Shown: in pieces, positions 36,334-43,947 of the stretch
Layout of the letters: every line of letters starts with the position of its first letter
Numbering within the stretch: the stretch's first letter is position 1
NCBI GenBank assembly: GCA_029252405.1
Contig: JAQXBM010000057.1
Location: 1 to 64,000, forward strand
DNA length: 64,000 bases
Reading direction: 5' to 3'
Source: Crocinitomicaceae bacterium
Lineage (GTDB): Bacteria > Bacteroidota > Bacteroidia > Flavobacteriales_D > Crocinitomicaceae
Notes under the pieces: generated by a model
Database searches by the model: none
What the model was told of the DNA's origin: nothing
What the model saw: the letters and a program-made list of their open reading frames with translations, nothing else
Position numbers and translations under genes: made by a program

Positions 36334-36612
36334 ATGAAGAAGTCCATTTTCCTTTTTTTTATAATTTGTGGAGCATTAGTTTCTTGCTCGAACGATTCAA
36401 AAGAGTACGAACTTGCGGCAAAGGAGCTTTGTTCGTGTATGATTGAAGGTGAAGTTCAAACAGACGACGCTGCAGCTGAAAATATGAATTTGGGCCTTTG
36501 CCTGTTGGGTGCGGAAGTTGACCTCAAAGCTCCAGAAATGTCAGATGAGATTGAAAAGCAATGTCCAGAATTTCAGGATGGATTTGAAGGATTTGTAAAA
36601 GAAATGAAGTAA
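36334..36612 (+). CDS. Small cysteine-bearing lipoprotein
   Basis: 92 residues with a lipoprotein signal (ALVSC, Cys 18). The mature part has four further Cys (ELCSCM, LGLCLL, EKQCPEF) set in helical, acidic sequence. Such Cys spacing recurs in small Bacteroidota lipoproteins of unknown function and could form disulfides in the periplasm. It precedes the phosphotransferase-like gene by 5 bases and shares its transcript. Confidence 0.75.
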   Translation: MKKSIFLFFIICGALVSCSNDSKEYELAAKELCSCMIEGEVQTDDAAAENMNLGLCLLGAEVDLKAPEMSDEIEKQCPEFQDGFEGFVKEMK

Positions 36613-36617
36613 CAAGA

Positions 36618-37589
36618 ATGCTCAAAGAAAATCAACAGACAATTCTAGAAAAAACAGGAAGCTCTGCGATTAATAAGATCGAGACGATTCAGGAACTATG
36701 GAGTGGTTATGGATCAATTTTAAGAGTGTATTTATCGGGTGGCCAATTCAATTCGGTGATCGTCAAAAACATTGTTCAGCCAGAATTGTCCAATCATCCG
36801 AGAGGCTGGGATACAGAAACCTCTAACGCGCGAAAAATCAAATCCTACGAAGTAGAAACGAACTGGTACAAAAACTACAACGATCAGTGTGACGCTGATT
36901 CCCGCATTCCGAAGTTCATTCATTTTTGGGAGAATGAAGGAGAGTATTTTATTCTGTTGGAAGATTTGAATGATGCAGGATTCCCTTTGAGAAAATCGAA
37001 TTTGAGCTTGGATGAAATCAACGGGTGTTTGAGCTGGTTGGCAAATTTTCATGCCACTTTTTTGAACACTGATCCCGATGGTTTATGGGAGGTTGGAACT
37101 TATTGGCACTTGTCAACTCGACCTGATGAATATCAAAAAATGGATACAAACGATTTAAAAAAGGCAGCGTCAAAATTGGATCATGAATTGAACAATTGTA
37201 ACTACCTCACGCTGGTTCATGGAGATGCGAAGGTGGCGAACTTTTGCTTCGGAGAGGCTTCTAATCAGGTCGCTGCAGTGGATTTTCAATATATTGGAGC
37301 GGGATGCGGAATGAAGGACGTAGCTTATTTTTTAGGCAGCGTTTTAAGTGAAGATGAATTAGCGTTATTGGAAGAGGAGTTGCTGTCAACATACTTTAAA
37401 TATCTTCGAAACGCCGTTCATTCAAAAGAGGTGAAGGTTGATTTTTTCGATCTGGAGCAAGGATGGAGGAGATTGTATCCAATTGCTTGGGCCGATTTCA
37501 CCCGCTTTTTAATGGGATGGATGCCGACACATCAGAAATTGAATCGATATAGCGATAAGATGGTGAAGATGGCTTTGGAGCTGATATAA
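36618..37589 (+). CDS. Phosphotransferase of the aminoglycoside/choline-kinase fold
   Basis: 323 residues. The kinase catalytic loop is LVHGDAKVANFCF (HGD-x4-N) and the metal motif is VDFQYIGAGCGMKDVAYFL, which takes the DFG-like place. ILLEDLNDAGFP marks the hinge. It looks closest to the ecdysteroid/CHK-kinase-like group. It should phosphorylate a small hydroxyl compound. No resistance gene context is visible, so an antibiotic-resistance role has no support here. It follows the small lipoprotein gene. Confidence 0.85.
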   Translation: MLKENQQTILEKTGSSAINKIETIQELWSGYGSILRVYLSGGQFNSVIVKNIVQPELSNHPRGWDTETSNARKIKSYEVETNWYKNYNDQCDADSRIPKFIHFWENEGEYFILLEDLNDAGFPLRKSNLSLDEINGCLSWLANFHATFLNTDPDGLWEVGTYWHLSTRPDEYQKMDTNDLKKAASKLDHELNNCNYLTLVHGDAKVANFCFGEASNQVAAVDFQYIGAGCGMKDVAYFLGSVLSEDELALLEEELLSTYFKYLRNAVHSKEVKVDFFDLEQGWRRLYPIAWADFTRFLMGWMPTHQKLNRYSDKMVKMALELI

Positions 37590-37651
37590 CTGAATATTGA
37601 AATATTTCTAAATTGCAATAAATCTATTTCGCAATATGACGATATAGATAT

Positions 37652-39130
37652 TTAACCAACTCGCTTTTCCAAATACTCACACGCAATCTTCGCACTGTTC
37701 AAAGCCAAAGGAATTCCTCCTCCAGGATGCACAGACACGCCCACAAAAAACAAATTGTTGAATTGCTTACTGAAGTTCGGATGACGTTGAAAAGCGGCGT
37801 AACGATTATTCGACGCGTTTCCATAGATCGAACCTTGCTTGCCGTGATAACGCGCTTCAATTTTTCGCGGTTCCAATACTTCTTCAACTTCGATGAGTTC
37901 AGCAATATCTCTTCCAAGTACTTTGCTAATTTTCGCAATAATTTTCTCGCGAATTCGCGCAATTTCTTGATCCCAATCTTGCCCGATATCGATGGGTGAG
38001 TTGATCATCGTGAACCAGTTTTCACATCCCTCTGGCGCATCTCCATTGACATACTTTGAGGTGATGTTCACGTAAATCGTTGGGTCATCAATGGATTTTT
38101 TCTTGTGGAAGATTCCGTCAAATTCGGCTTTGTAATCGTCTGAAAAGAAGATGTTGTGAAGCGTAAGTTCTGGAAATGAACCTTTGATTCCCCAATAAAA
38201 GACAATCGCCGAACTTGATTTCTCTTGTTTGATCGTTTTCTCAGGTTTTGGAAATGGCGACTCTTTTAGCAAACGTTCGTAGGTGAAGCTCACATCCATG
38301 TTGCTTACGACGGCATCCGATACATATTTTCCTTTTGCTGTTTCAATTCCAGCGACAGTTTTTCCGTCGACGATGATTTTATCTACGCGCTCGTTGAAAT
38401 GGAATTCAACACCATATTTCTTGGCGAGATTGAACAATGAATCGGTAATTTGAATCATTCCATTCTTCGGAAGGTAGGGCGTCTGATTGATTTCGAGGTG
38501 ACCAATCATGTTCAGCATTGCTGGAGCCTGATACGGATCACTGCCGTTGTAGCTCGCAAAGCGGTTGAACAATTGCACCGTTTTTGGATTTCGAAAAGCC
38601 TTTTGATTCTCGTCATTCATGGTTGAGAAAAGCTTGTATTTCGACAATCTGCCCATTGCTTTGAAGAACGACTTCCCAGTATAATTTCGCCACGAATGAA
38701 GCGAAGCCTCAATAAACATTGGAGCGATCGCTTTGTAATTTTTCGCCGCTTTGTCCAAATAAGCGTTCAGGTTCTGTTTATCCTCTCCTAGTTTTTTGCT
38801 GATTTCCTCAACAATCTCATCGCGCTTATTTGAAAGCTGCATGCGAATACCATCATTGAAGAAATAATTGAACGAAGTACTGAGTGGAACCAATTCAAAT
38901 TCTGAGAAATCTTCTCCACAGAGATCGTAAATCTCTTTCAAGTATTTTGGTCCAGTAAAAACGGATGGACCTTGGTCAAATCGGTATTCACCGAAAGTGG
39001 CACTGTTGATTTTACCTCCGGGATAAGCGTTCGATTCGAAAACATGCGTTTCATAACCCATCTTCGCTAATCGAACAGAGGTTGCCAAACCAGCAACCCC
39101 TGAACCAATAATTATGACCTTTTTCTTCAA
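37652..39130 (-). CDS. CrtI-type carotenoid desaturase (phytoene desaturase family)
   Basis: 492 residues. The FAD-binding Rossmann motif is at the N-terminus (KVIIIGSGVAGLATSVRLAKMGYETHVFE), followed by PGGKINSATFGEYRFDQGPSVF, which is the CrtI signature. The C-terminus has FFVGVSVHPGGGIPLALNSAKI. Family members desaturate or isomerise phytoene, neurosporene or hydroxylated carotenes. The SVHPGGGIP form occurs in both CrtI and CrtD of Bacteroidota, so substrate is left open. There is no phytoene synthase or cyclase gene next to it. It starts where the cyclophilin gene ends. Confidence 0.9.
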   Translation of the reverse strand: MKKKVIIIGSGVAGLATSVRLAKMGYETHVFESNAYPGGKINSATFGEYRFDQGPSVFTGPKYLKEIYDLCGEDFSEFELVPLSTSFNYFFNDGIRMQLSNKRDEIVEEISKKLGEDKQNLNAYLDKAAKNYKAIAPMFIEASLHSWRNYTGKSFFKAMGRLSKYKLFSTMNDENQKAFRNPKTVQLFNRFASYNGSDPYQAPAMLNMIGHLEINQTPYLPKNGMIQITDSLFNLAKKYGVEFHFNERVDKIIVDGKTVAGIETAKGKYVSDAVVSNMDVSFTYERLLKESPFPKPEKTIKQEKSSSAIVFYWGIKGSFPELTLHNIFFSDDYKAEFDGIFHKKKSIDDPTIYVNITSKYVNGDAPEGCENWFTMINSPIDIGQDWDQEIARIREKIIAKISKVLGRDIAELIEVEEVLEPRKIEARYHGKQGSIYGNASNNRYAAFQRHPNFSKQFNNLFFVGVSVHPGGGIPLALNSAKIACEYLEKRVG

Positions 39131-39583
39131 CTATTCAGTGATTTCAATTGAATGAATTAAATCTCCTTGGCGAATATCATCAACAATATCCACACCGTCG
39201 ATAACTTTTCCAAAACACGTATGTGCTCCGTCCAAGTGCGATGTGTTATTTCTTGAGTGACAAACGAAAAATTGTGACCCACCTGTGTTTCTTCCTGCAT
39301 GTGCCATTGAAAGTACTCCACGATCGTGATGTTGGTTTCCTCCAGATGTTTCACAGTCGATTTGGTAACCAGGACCTCCTGTACCAGGCATTCCTGTTGC
39401 TCCTTCGCGTGAGTTTGGACATCCACCTTGGATAACAAAATCAGGAAGTACACGGTGAAATTTCAATCCATCGTAAAAACCATCTTTCGCGAGTTTTACA
39501 AAATTTGCCACTGTATTTGGAGTGTCTTCAGCGTATAAATCCGCCGTCATTGTTCCTTTTTCTGTCTTGATAATTGCTTGCAT
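39131..39583 (-). CDS. Cyclophilin-type peptidyl-prolyl isomerase
   Basis: 150 residues, the size of a single-domain cyclophilin. Key blocks: [50 protein letters not shown] and [15 protein letters not shown], with active-site Arg (FHRV) and Phe/Gln in GSQFFV present. There is no signal peptide, so it works in the cytoplasm. Its stop abuts the start of the desaturase gene. Promoter at 39602-39609, divergent from that of bshC. Confidence 0.95.
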   Translation of the reverse strand: MQAIIKTEKGTMTADLYAEDTPNTVANFVKLAKDGFYDGLKFHRVLPDFVIQGGCPNSREGATGMPGTGGPGYQIDCETSGGNQHHDRGVLSMAHAGRNTGGSQFFVCHSRNNTSHLDGAHTCFGKVIDGVDIVDDIRQGDLIHSIEITE

Positions 39584-39601
39584 AATGCCTTAATTTTTTG
39601 A

Positions 39602-39609
39602 CAAAGATA
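39602..39609 (-). promoter_or_regulatory. -7 promoter element TATCTTTG for the cyclophilin gene
   Basis: Exact TAnnTTTG on the minus strand, 18 bases before the ATG at 39583. Confidence 0.5.
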
Positions 39610-39650
39610 ATGTCTTGCATTCTTTTTAGGACAATTTTGAGCGGCTTCGT

Positions 39651-39658
39651 TAACTTTG
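39651..39658 (+). promoter_or_regulatory. -7 promoter element TAACTTTG for bshC
   Basis: Exact TAnnTTTG on the plus strand, ending only 3 bases before the bshC ATG at 39662. This implies a leaderless mRNA. Confidence 0.55.
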
Positions 39659-39661
39659 CAC

Positions 39662-41251
39662 ATGCAAATTAAAGAAATCAATCGCGAGGTAACAGGAATT
39701 TTTTCAGATCAACACGTGCGAATGGTCAACCGACCGTACGAAATGGAGAAGTACATTCAACGCCTTTTTACGGAGGAGATGTTCGCCCACCAGATCGAAG
39801 CAAAAAGTTTCCAATTTCAACAGGAGAGCAGGGATTCTTTAGTGAAAGCCTTGGAAAATCAATATGGTGACATCATCGAAAACAGACCTGACTTTGAGCG
39901 ATTGATTGCACCGAATGCATTTACGGTGACAACAGGTCACCAGTTGACATTACTCGCGGGGCCAATGTATTTCGTTGTCAAGATTTGTGAAGTGATCAAA
40001 CTTGCCAATGAGTTGAAAGAAAAACACCCAGACTACGATGTGATTCCCGTTTTTTGGATGGCATCTGAAGATCATGATTTTGAGGAAATTCAAGGCACGA
40101 ACCTTTTCAATAGACCGCTCTCAGTTGATTATGAACAACGCGGACCTGTCGGACGTTTTTCCACTGATAAATTGGACGAATTCAAGGCAGAAGTTCTCGG
40201 TTTCTTTGGTGAAGATAAGCGCTCTGAGATTGAACCATTGCTGAATGCGTATGCAGGATCAAACTTGGCAGATGCTACACGAAACTTGGTTCATCATTTA
40301 TTCGGAAAGCAAGGTTTGGTGATTGTTGATGGAGACGATCCAGACTTAAAAGCTCAATTCGCACCAATTGTGAAAGAGGAGTTGAAGTCAGGAAAGACGG
40401 AGCAGGCTGTTTTGAAGACAAATGAATCTCTAGAAGCGGATGGATTCAAAATTCAAGTACATGTTCGCCCGATCAATTTATTCTACATCCAAGACGGATT
40501 CCGAGAGCGCATAGTAAAAACTGAACATGGTTTTGAAGCAGGAGATAAATCGTGGTCGGAAGCAGAATTACACGAATTGGTAGATCAAGATCCAACGCGT
40601 TTCTCTCCAAATGCCTTGATGCGACCTGTTTATCAGGAAGTTGTATTGCCCAATTTGGCGTATGTAGGTGGAGCAGGGGAGATTTCCTATTGGCTCCAGT
40701 TGAAAGGTGTGTTTGAAGCGTACAACATTCTCTACCCAATTATTCAAGTTCGGAATTCTGTTTTGTGGATTGATAAAACGTCCATCAAAAAAATGGATAA
40801 AATAAGTCTTGATTGGAAGGATGTTTTTCAAAGCGCCGATGTTCTGAAAAAGGAATACGTTAAGCTCCATTCTTCCGATGAATTGGATTTCACACATCTT
40901 GATGAATACGCTACAGAGTTAGGCAAAGAAATTCAACGGCGTACGTTAAGCGTTGATCCAAACATGAAGCAATTGGCTGAGGTTGAGGTGACGCGTTTAA
41001 CGAAGCAATTGGACGGATTGAAAGCCAAGTTGATCAAATCTTCCAAAGGCAAACACGATCAAGCAATGAAGTCAATTGAAATGATCAAAGTCAAACTTTT
41101 CCCTGGAGGTGGACTGCAAGAGCGGTCAGCTAACTTCTTGACTTTCTGCGCAGATGGCGTTATCGAATCACGACTGGAAGAACTTTACAATGCGCTTGAT
41201 CCATTTTCGGAGAATTTAATCGTCTTAATGGAAACGGATTCAATAAAATAA
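39662..41251 (+). CDS. bshC: Bacillithiol biosynthesis cysteine-adding enzyme BshC
   Basis: 529 residues from the ATG at 39662; the TTG six bases before it lies inside the promoter. BshC blocks are seen: TVTTGHQLTLLAGPMYFVVKICEVIKLANELK, VFWMASEDHDFEEI, PNALMRPVYQEVVLPNLAYVGGAGEISYWLQLK and a C-terminal coiled coil ending in a basic-helix region with ERSANFLTF. The enzyme joins Cys to glucosaminyl-malate, the last step of bacillithiol synthesis. The other steps are not in this window. A TonB-dependent receptor gene follows by 38 bases but has its own promoter element. Confidence 0.93.
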   Translation: MQIKEINREVTGIFSDQHVRMVNRPYEMEKYIQRLFTEEMFAHQIEAKSFQFQQESRDSLVKALENQYGDIIENRPDFERLIAPNAFTVTTGHQLTLLAGPMYFVVKICEVIKLANELKEKHPDYDVIPVFWMASEDHDFEEIQGTNLFNRPLSVDYEQRGPVGRFSTDKLDEFKAEVLGFFGEDKRSEIEPLLNAYAGSNLADATRNLVHHLFGKQGLVIVDGDDPDLKAQFAPIVKEELKSGKTEQAVLKTNESLEADGFKIQVHVRPINLFYIQDGFRERIVKTEHGFEAGDKSWSEAELHELVDQDPTRFSPNALMRPVYQEVVLPNLAYVGGAGEISYWLQLKGVFEAYNILYPIIQVRNSVLWIDKTSIKKMDKISLDWKDVFQSADVLKKEYVKLHSSDELDFTHLDEYATELGKEIQRRTLSVDPNMKQLAEVEVTRLTKQLDGLKAKLIKSSKGKHDQAMKSIEMIKVKLFPGGGLQERSANFLTFCADGVIESRLEELYNALDPFSENLIVLMETDSIK

Positions 41252-41276
41252 AATCTGTCTATTTGCGTTGATCTAC

Positions 41277-41284
41277 TACATTTG
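41277..41284 (+). promoter_or_regulatory. -7 promoter element TACATTTG for the TonB-dependent receptor
   Basis: Exact TAnnTTTG, ending 5 bases before the ATG at 41290. Transcription would begin at about the start codon. Confidence 0.55.
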
Positions 41285-41289
41285 CACAC

Positions 41290-43947
41290 ATGCCGAATTT
41301 TTTAGTCGTACTACTCTTATTTTTATCAGGTTTTTCTTTCGCGCAAGAAGTGACGCTGACTGGACGTACGGTTGATCGCGCAGGAAAACCAATTGAGTAC
41401 ATTCAAGTCTATTCACCCGAAGCTATAGCGATAGTCGATACGGATACTGAGGGGAAATTCACATTGACATTTTCAAGACCAGATACCGTTTTGATTAAAT
41501 TCAGAACGAGTCCTTTAATTGAAGAGTCGGAAACAATCGAAAAAACGATTATCCTGAAAGAGGGAAACAATGAAATGGATGATGTCAAGTTTTCCTTTTT
41601 GAACACGGTGGAAGTCATTGTTGTGGAAAGAATTCAAGACGTTTTCGATTTACCAACAATGCCATTTATTGATCTGGGAATGATCGCAGGCGGAGGTGTA
41701 GAGCGCGCATTGGCGCTGACACAAGCTGGTGTAACATCTAACAATGAGCTAACCTCCAACTACAATGTCCGTGGTGGGAACTACGACGAAAACCTTGTTT
41801 ATGTAAATGGATTTCAAATTTACCGACCTTTCTTAACACGATCTGGTCAGCAAGAGGGAATGAGTTTCATCAATTCTTCGCTGGTTAAAAATATTAGCTT
41901 TTCAGGTGGTGGTTTTGATTCGAGATACGGAGATAAATTGTCTTCTGTTTTGGACATCGAATACAAAGATCCAAGCGATACCTTAAAAGGTTCACTGGTA
42001 GCTTCCCTGTTGAGCACTGAAGCGCATTTGGAACAACAAGTGAATCCACGATTTAATTACTTAATTGGAGCCCGATACCGCGCAAATGGATATTTATTGA
42101 ATTCATTGCCCGCTCAAGGAGCCTACAATCCTGTTTTCTGGGATGCACAGTTTCTGACCAATGTTCGATTGAATGAAAACGTAACGTGGTCGACAATTGG
42201 TCACTTTTCCTCCAATAATTACCGCTTCGCACCAGAAACGCAACGAACAGATTTTGGAACGGCGAACGAAGCTTATTCCTTTGTGATTTACTTTGATGGG
42301 CAGGAGCAAACCCGTTTCCAAACGATGATGGGTGGAACTTCTATCAAATGGAAAGCTTCGGAAAAAACGAACTTAGATTTCTACGCGACAGTCTTCAATA
42401 CGGATGAGCGCGAATACTTCGATATTCAAGGCCAGTACTTCATCAATGAATTGGAGTCTGATCCTTCCAAAGAGGAATTTGGTGACTCTATTTCTACACT
42501 CGGAATTGGGACTTTTTTGAATCATGCGCGAAATCGACTGAACGCAACAATCTTCAATGTGTATCACCACGGAGATCATGAATTGCATAAAGGATTTTTG
42601 AAACGAGATAGTTCGATTATCGCCAAAAGCAACTTAAAGTGGGGAGTAAACTTCCAAATGGACGACTTCACGGATCGCCTGAGCGAATGGAGATTGATTG
42701 ATTCTGCGGGATACTCGGTACCTCAAAATACTCCGAGCGAAGTCAAACTATTTGAAACGATTAAGGGCGATTTGGCATTGCAGTCACAACGTTACACGTC
42801 TTTTTTACAATTGAATACGAAGTGGTCGAAAAACAAAAAGAACTACGCCGTTGAAGTCAAGAAAAAGTACAAAGGTGAAGGTGGAAAGAAATACTACAAG
42901 ACCTTCCGTGATACCTTCGATAATTCAGCGGCTACTTGGGCTTTGAGTCTAGGTTCACGAGCTGGATACACCACTGCCAACAATGAATTTTACATCACGC
43001 CAAGGGCATCTGTGAATTATTCTCCGAGAACTCACATGGTCCAGGATACAGCAATCATAAGACGTGGTGTAAACTTCCGTTTCGCGACAGGAATGTATTA
43101 TCAACCTCCGTTTTACAGAGAGTTCAGAACCTTCGATGGAACGCTAAACATGAATGTGAAATCACAGAAATCGGCGCATTTTGTGGCTGGAGGTGACATG
43201 TATTTCAACATGTGGAATCGTGAGGTGCCGTTCAAATTTACGGCTGAAGCGTACTTTAAGCACTTGTGGGATGTAAATCCATACGAAATTGAAAACGTTC
43301 GAACGCGCTATTATGCTGAGAACAATGCGGTCGCATATGCATACGGACTTGATTTGAACATTTACGGTCAGTTCGTCGATGGAATCGAGTCGTTCTTTAA
43401 AGTTGGCTTCTTGTCGACGAAGGAAGATATCTTGAACGATTACTACGATGAATATTACAACGCTGCTGGAGAGAAGATCATCTTTGGATTCAGTGAAGAT
43501 CAAACGGTAGTTGACAGTGCCCGAATTTATCCTGGATATGTTCCCCGCCCAACAGATCAGATTATTACTTTCGGTGCGTTGATCCAAGATCGAATGCCGA
43601 AATACGAGAGTTTCAGCGTACAAGTTGGAATTCAATACGGAGCGCCACTTCCTTACGGTCCACCAGATTTCAGTCGTTACAAAGATACTTTGCGCCTTAA
43701 GGCGTATTTCCGTGTGGATATTGGAATGTCTTACGATTTCTTGTATAAAGCGCAGCAGGAGGAGAAAGAAACCTTCTGGACGCGAAACTTCGATGATGCA
43801 ATCCTTTCCTTCGAAGTATTCAACCTACTTGGAGTGAACAATGTCCTTTCCAAACAATGGATTCAGGACGTTGAAGGGCGCTTCTATTCCATCCCAAATT
43901 ACTTGACACAACGTCGTTTCAACTTGAAGATGATCTTGAGGTTCTGA
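41290..43947 (+). CDS. TonB-dependent outer-membrane receptor
   Basis: 885 residues. A signal peptide ends near residue 19 (FSFAQ). Residues about 20-110 form the carboxypeptidase-like beta-sandwich (VTLTGRTVDRAGKPIEYIQVYS). A plug domain follows (LTQAGVTSNNELTSNYNVRGGNYDENLVYVNGFQIYRPFL and FSGGGFDSRYGDKLSSVLDIEYKDP), then a 22-strand-type barrel with an aromatic C-terminal strand ending MILRF. It brings in an unknown substrate using TonB energy. No SusD partner is next to it. Downstream, a convergent helicase gene ends immediately after its stop. Confidence 0.93.
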   Translation: MPNFLVVLLLFLSGFSFAQEVTLTGRTVDRAGKPIEYIQVYSPEAIAIVDTDTEGKFTLTFSRPDTVLIKFRTSPLIEESETIEKTIILKEGNNEMDDVKFSFLNTVEVIVVERIQDVFDLPTMPFIDLGMIAGGGVERALALTQAGVTSNNELTSNYNVRGGNYDENLVYVNGFQIYRPFLTRSGQQEGMSFINSSLVKNISFSGGGFDSRYGDKLSSVLDIEYKDPSDTLKGSLVASLLSTEAHLEQQVNPRFNYLIGARYRANGYLLNSLPAQGAYNPVFWDAQFLTNVRLNENVTWSTIGHFSSNNYRFAPETQRTDFGTANEAYSFVIYFDGQEQTRFQTMMGGTSIKWKASEKTNLDFYATVFNTDEREYFDIQGQYFINELESDPSKEEFGDSISTLGIGTFLNHARNRLNATIFNVYHHGDHELHKGFLKRDSSIIAKSNLKWGVNFQMDDFTDRLSEWRLIDSAGYSVPQNTPSEVKLFETIKGDLALQSQRYTSFLQLNTKWSKNKKNYAVEVKKKYKGEGGKKYYKTFRDTFDNSAATWALSLGSRAGYTTANNEFYITPRASVNYSPRTHMVQDTAIIRRGVNFRFATGMYYQPPFYREFRTFDGTLNMNVKSQKSAHFVAGGDMYFNMWNREVPFKFTAEAYFKHLWDVNPYEIENVRTRYYAENNAVAYAYGLDLNIYGQFVDGIESFFKVGFLSTKEDILNDYYDEYYNAAGEKIIFGFSEDQTVVDSARIYPGYVPRPTDQIITFGALIQDRMPKYESFSVQVGIQYGAPLPYGPPDFSRYKDTLRLKAYFRVDIGMSYDFLYKAQQEEKETFWTRNFDDAILSFEVFNLLGVNNVLSKQWIQDVEGRFYSIPNYLTQRRFNLKMILRF

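Noticed and set aside
36618-37589. Antibiotic resistance by aminoglycoside phosphotransferase
   Set aside because: The fold is shared with choline and ecdysteroid-type kinases, and the sequence looks closer to those. There is no resistance gene context.
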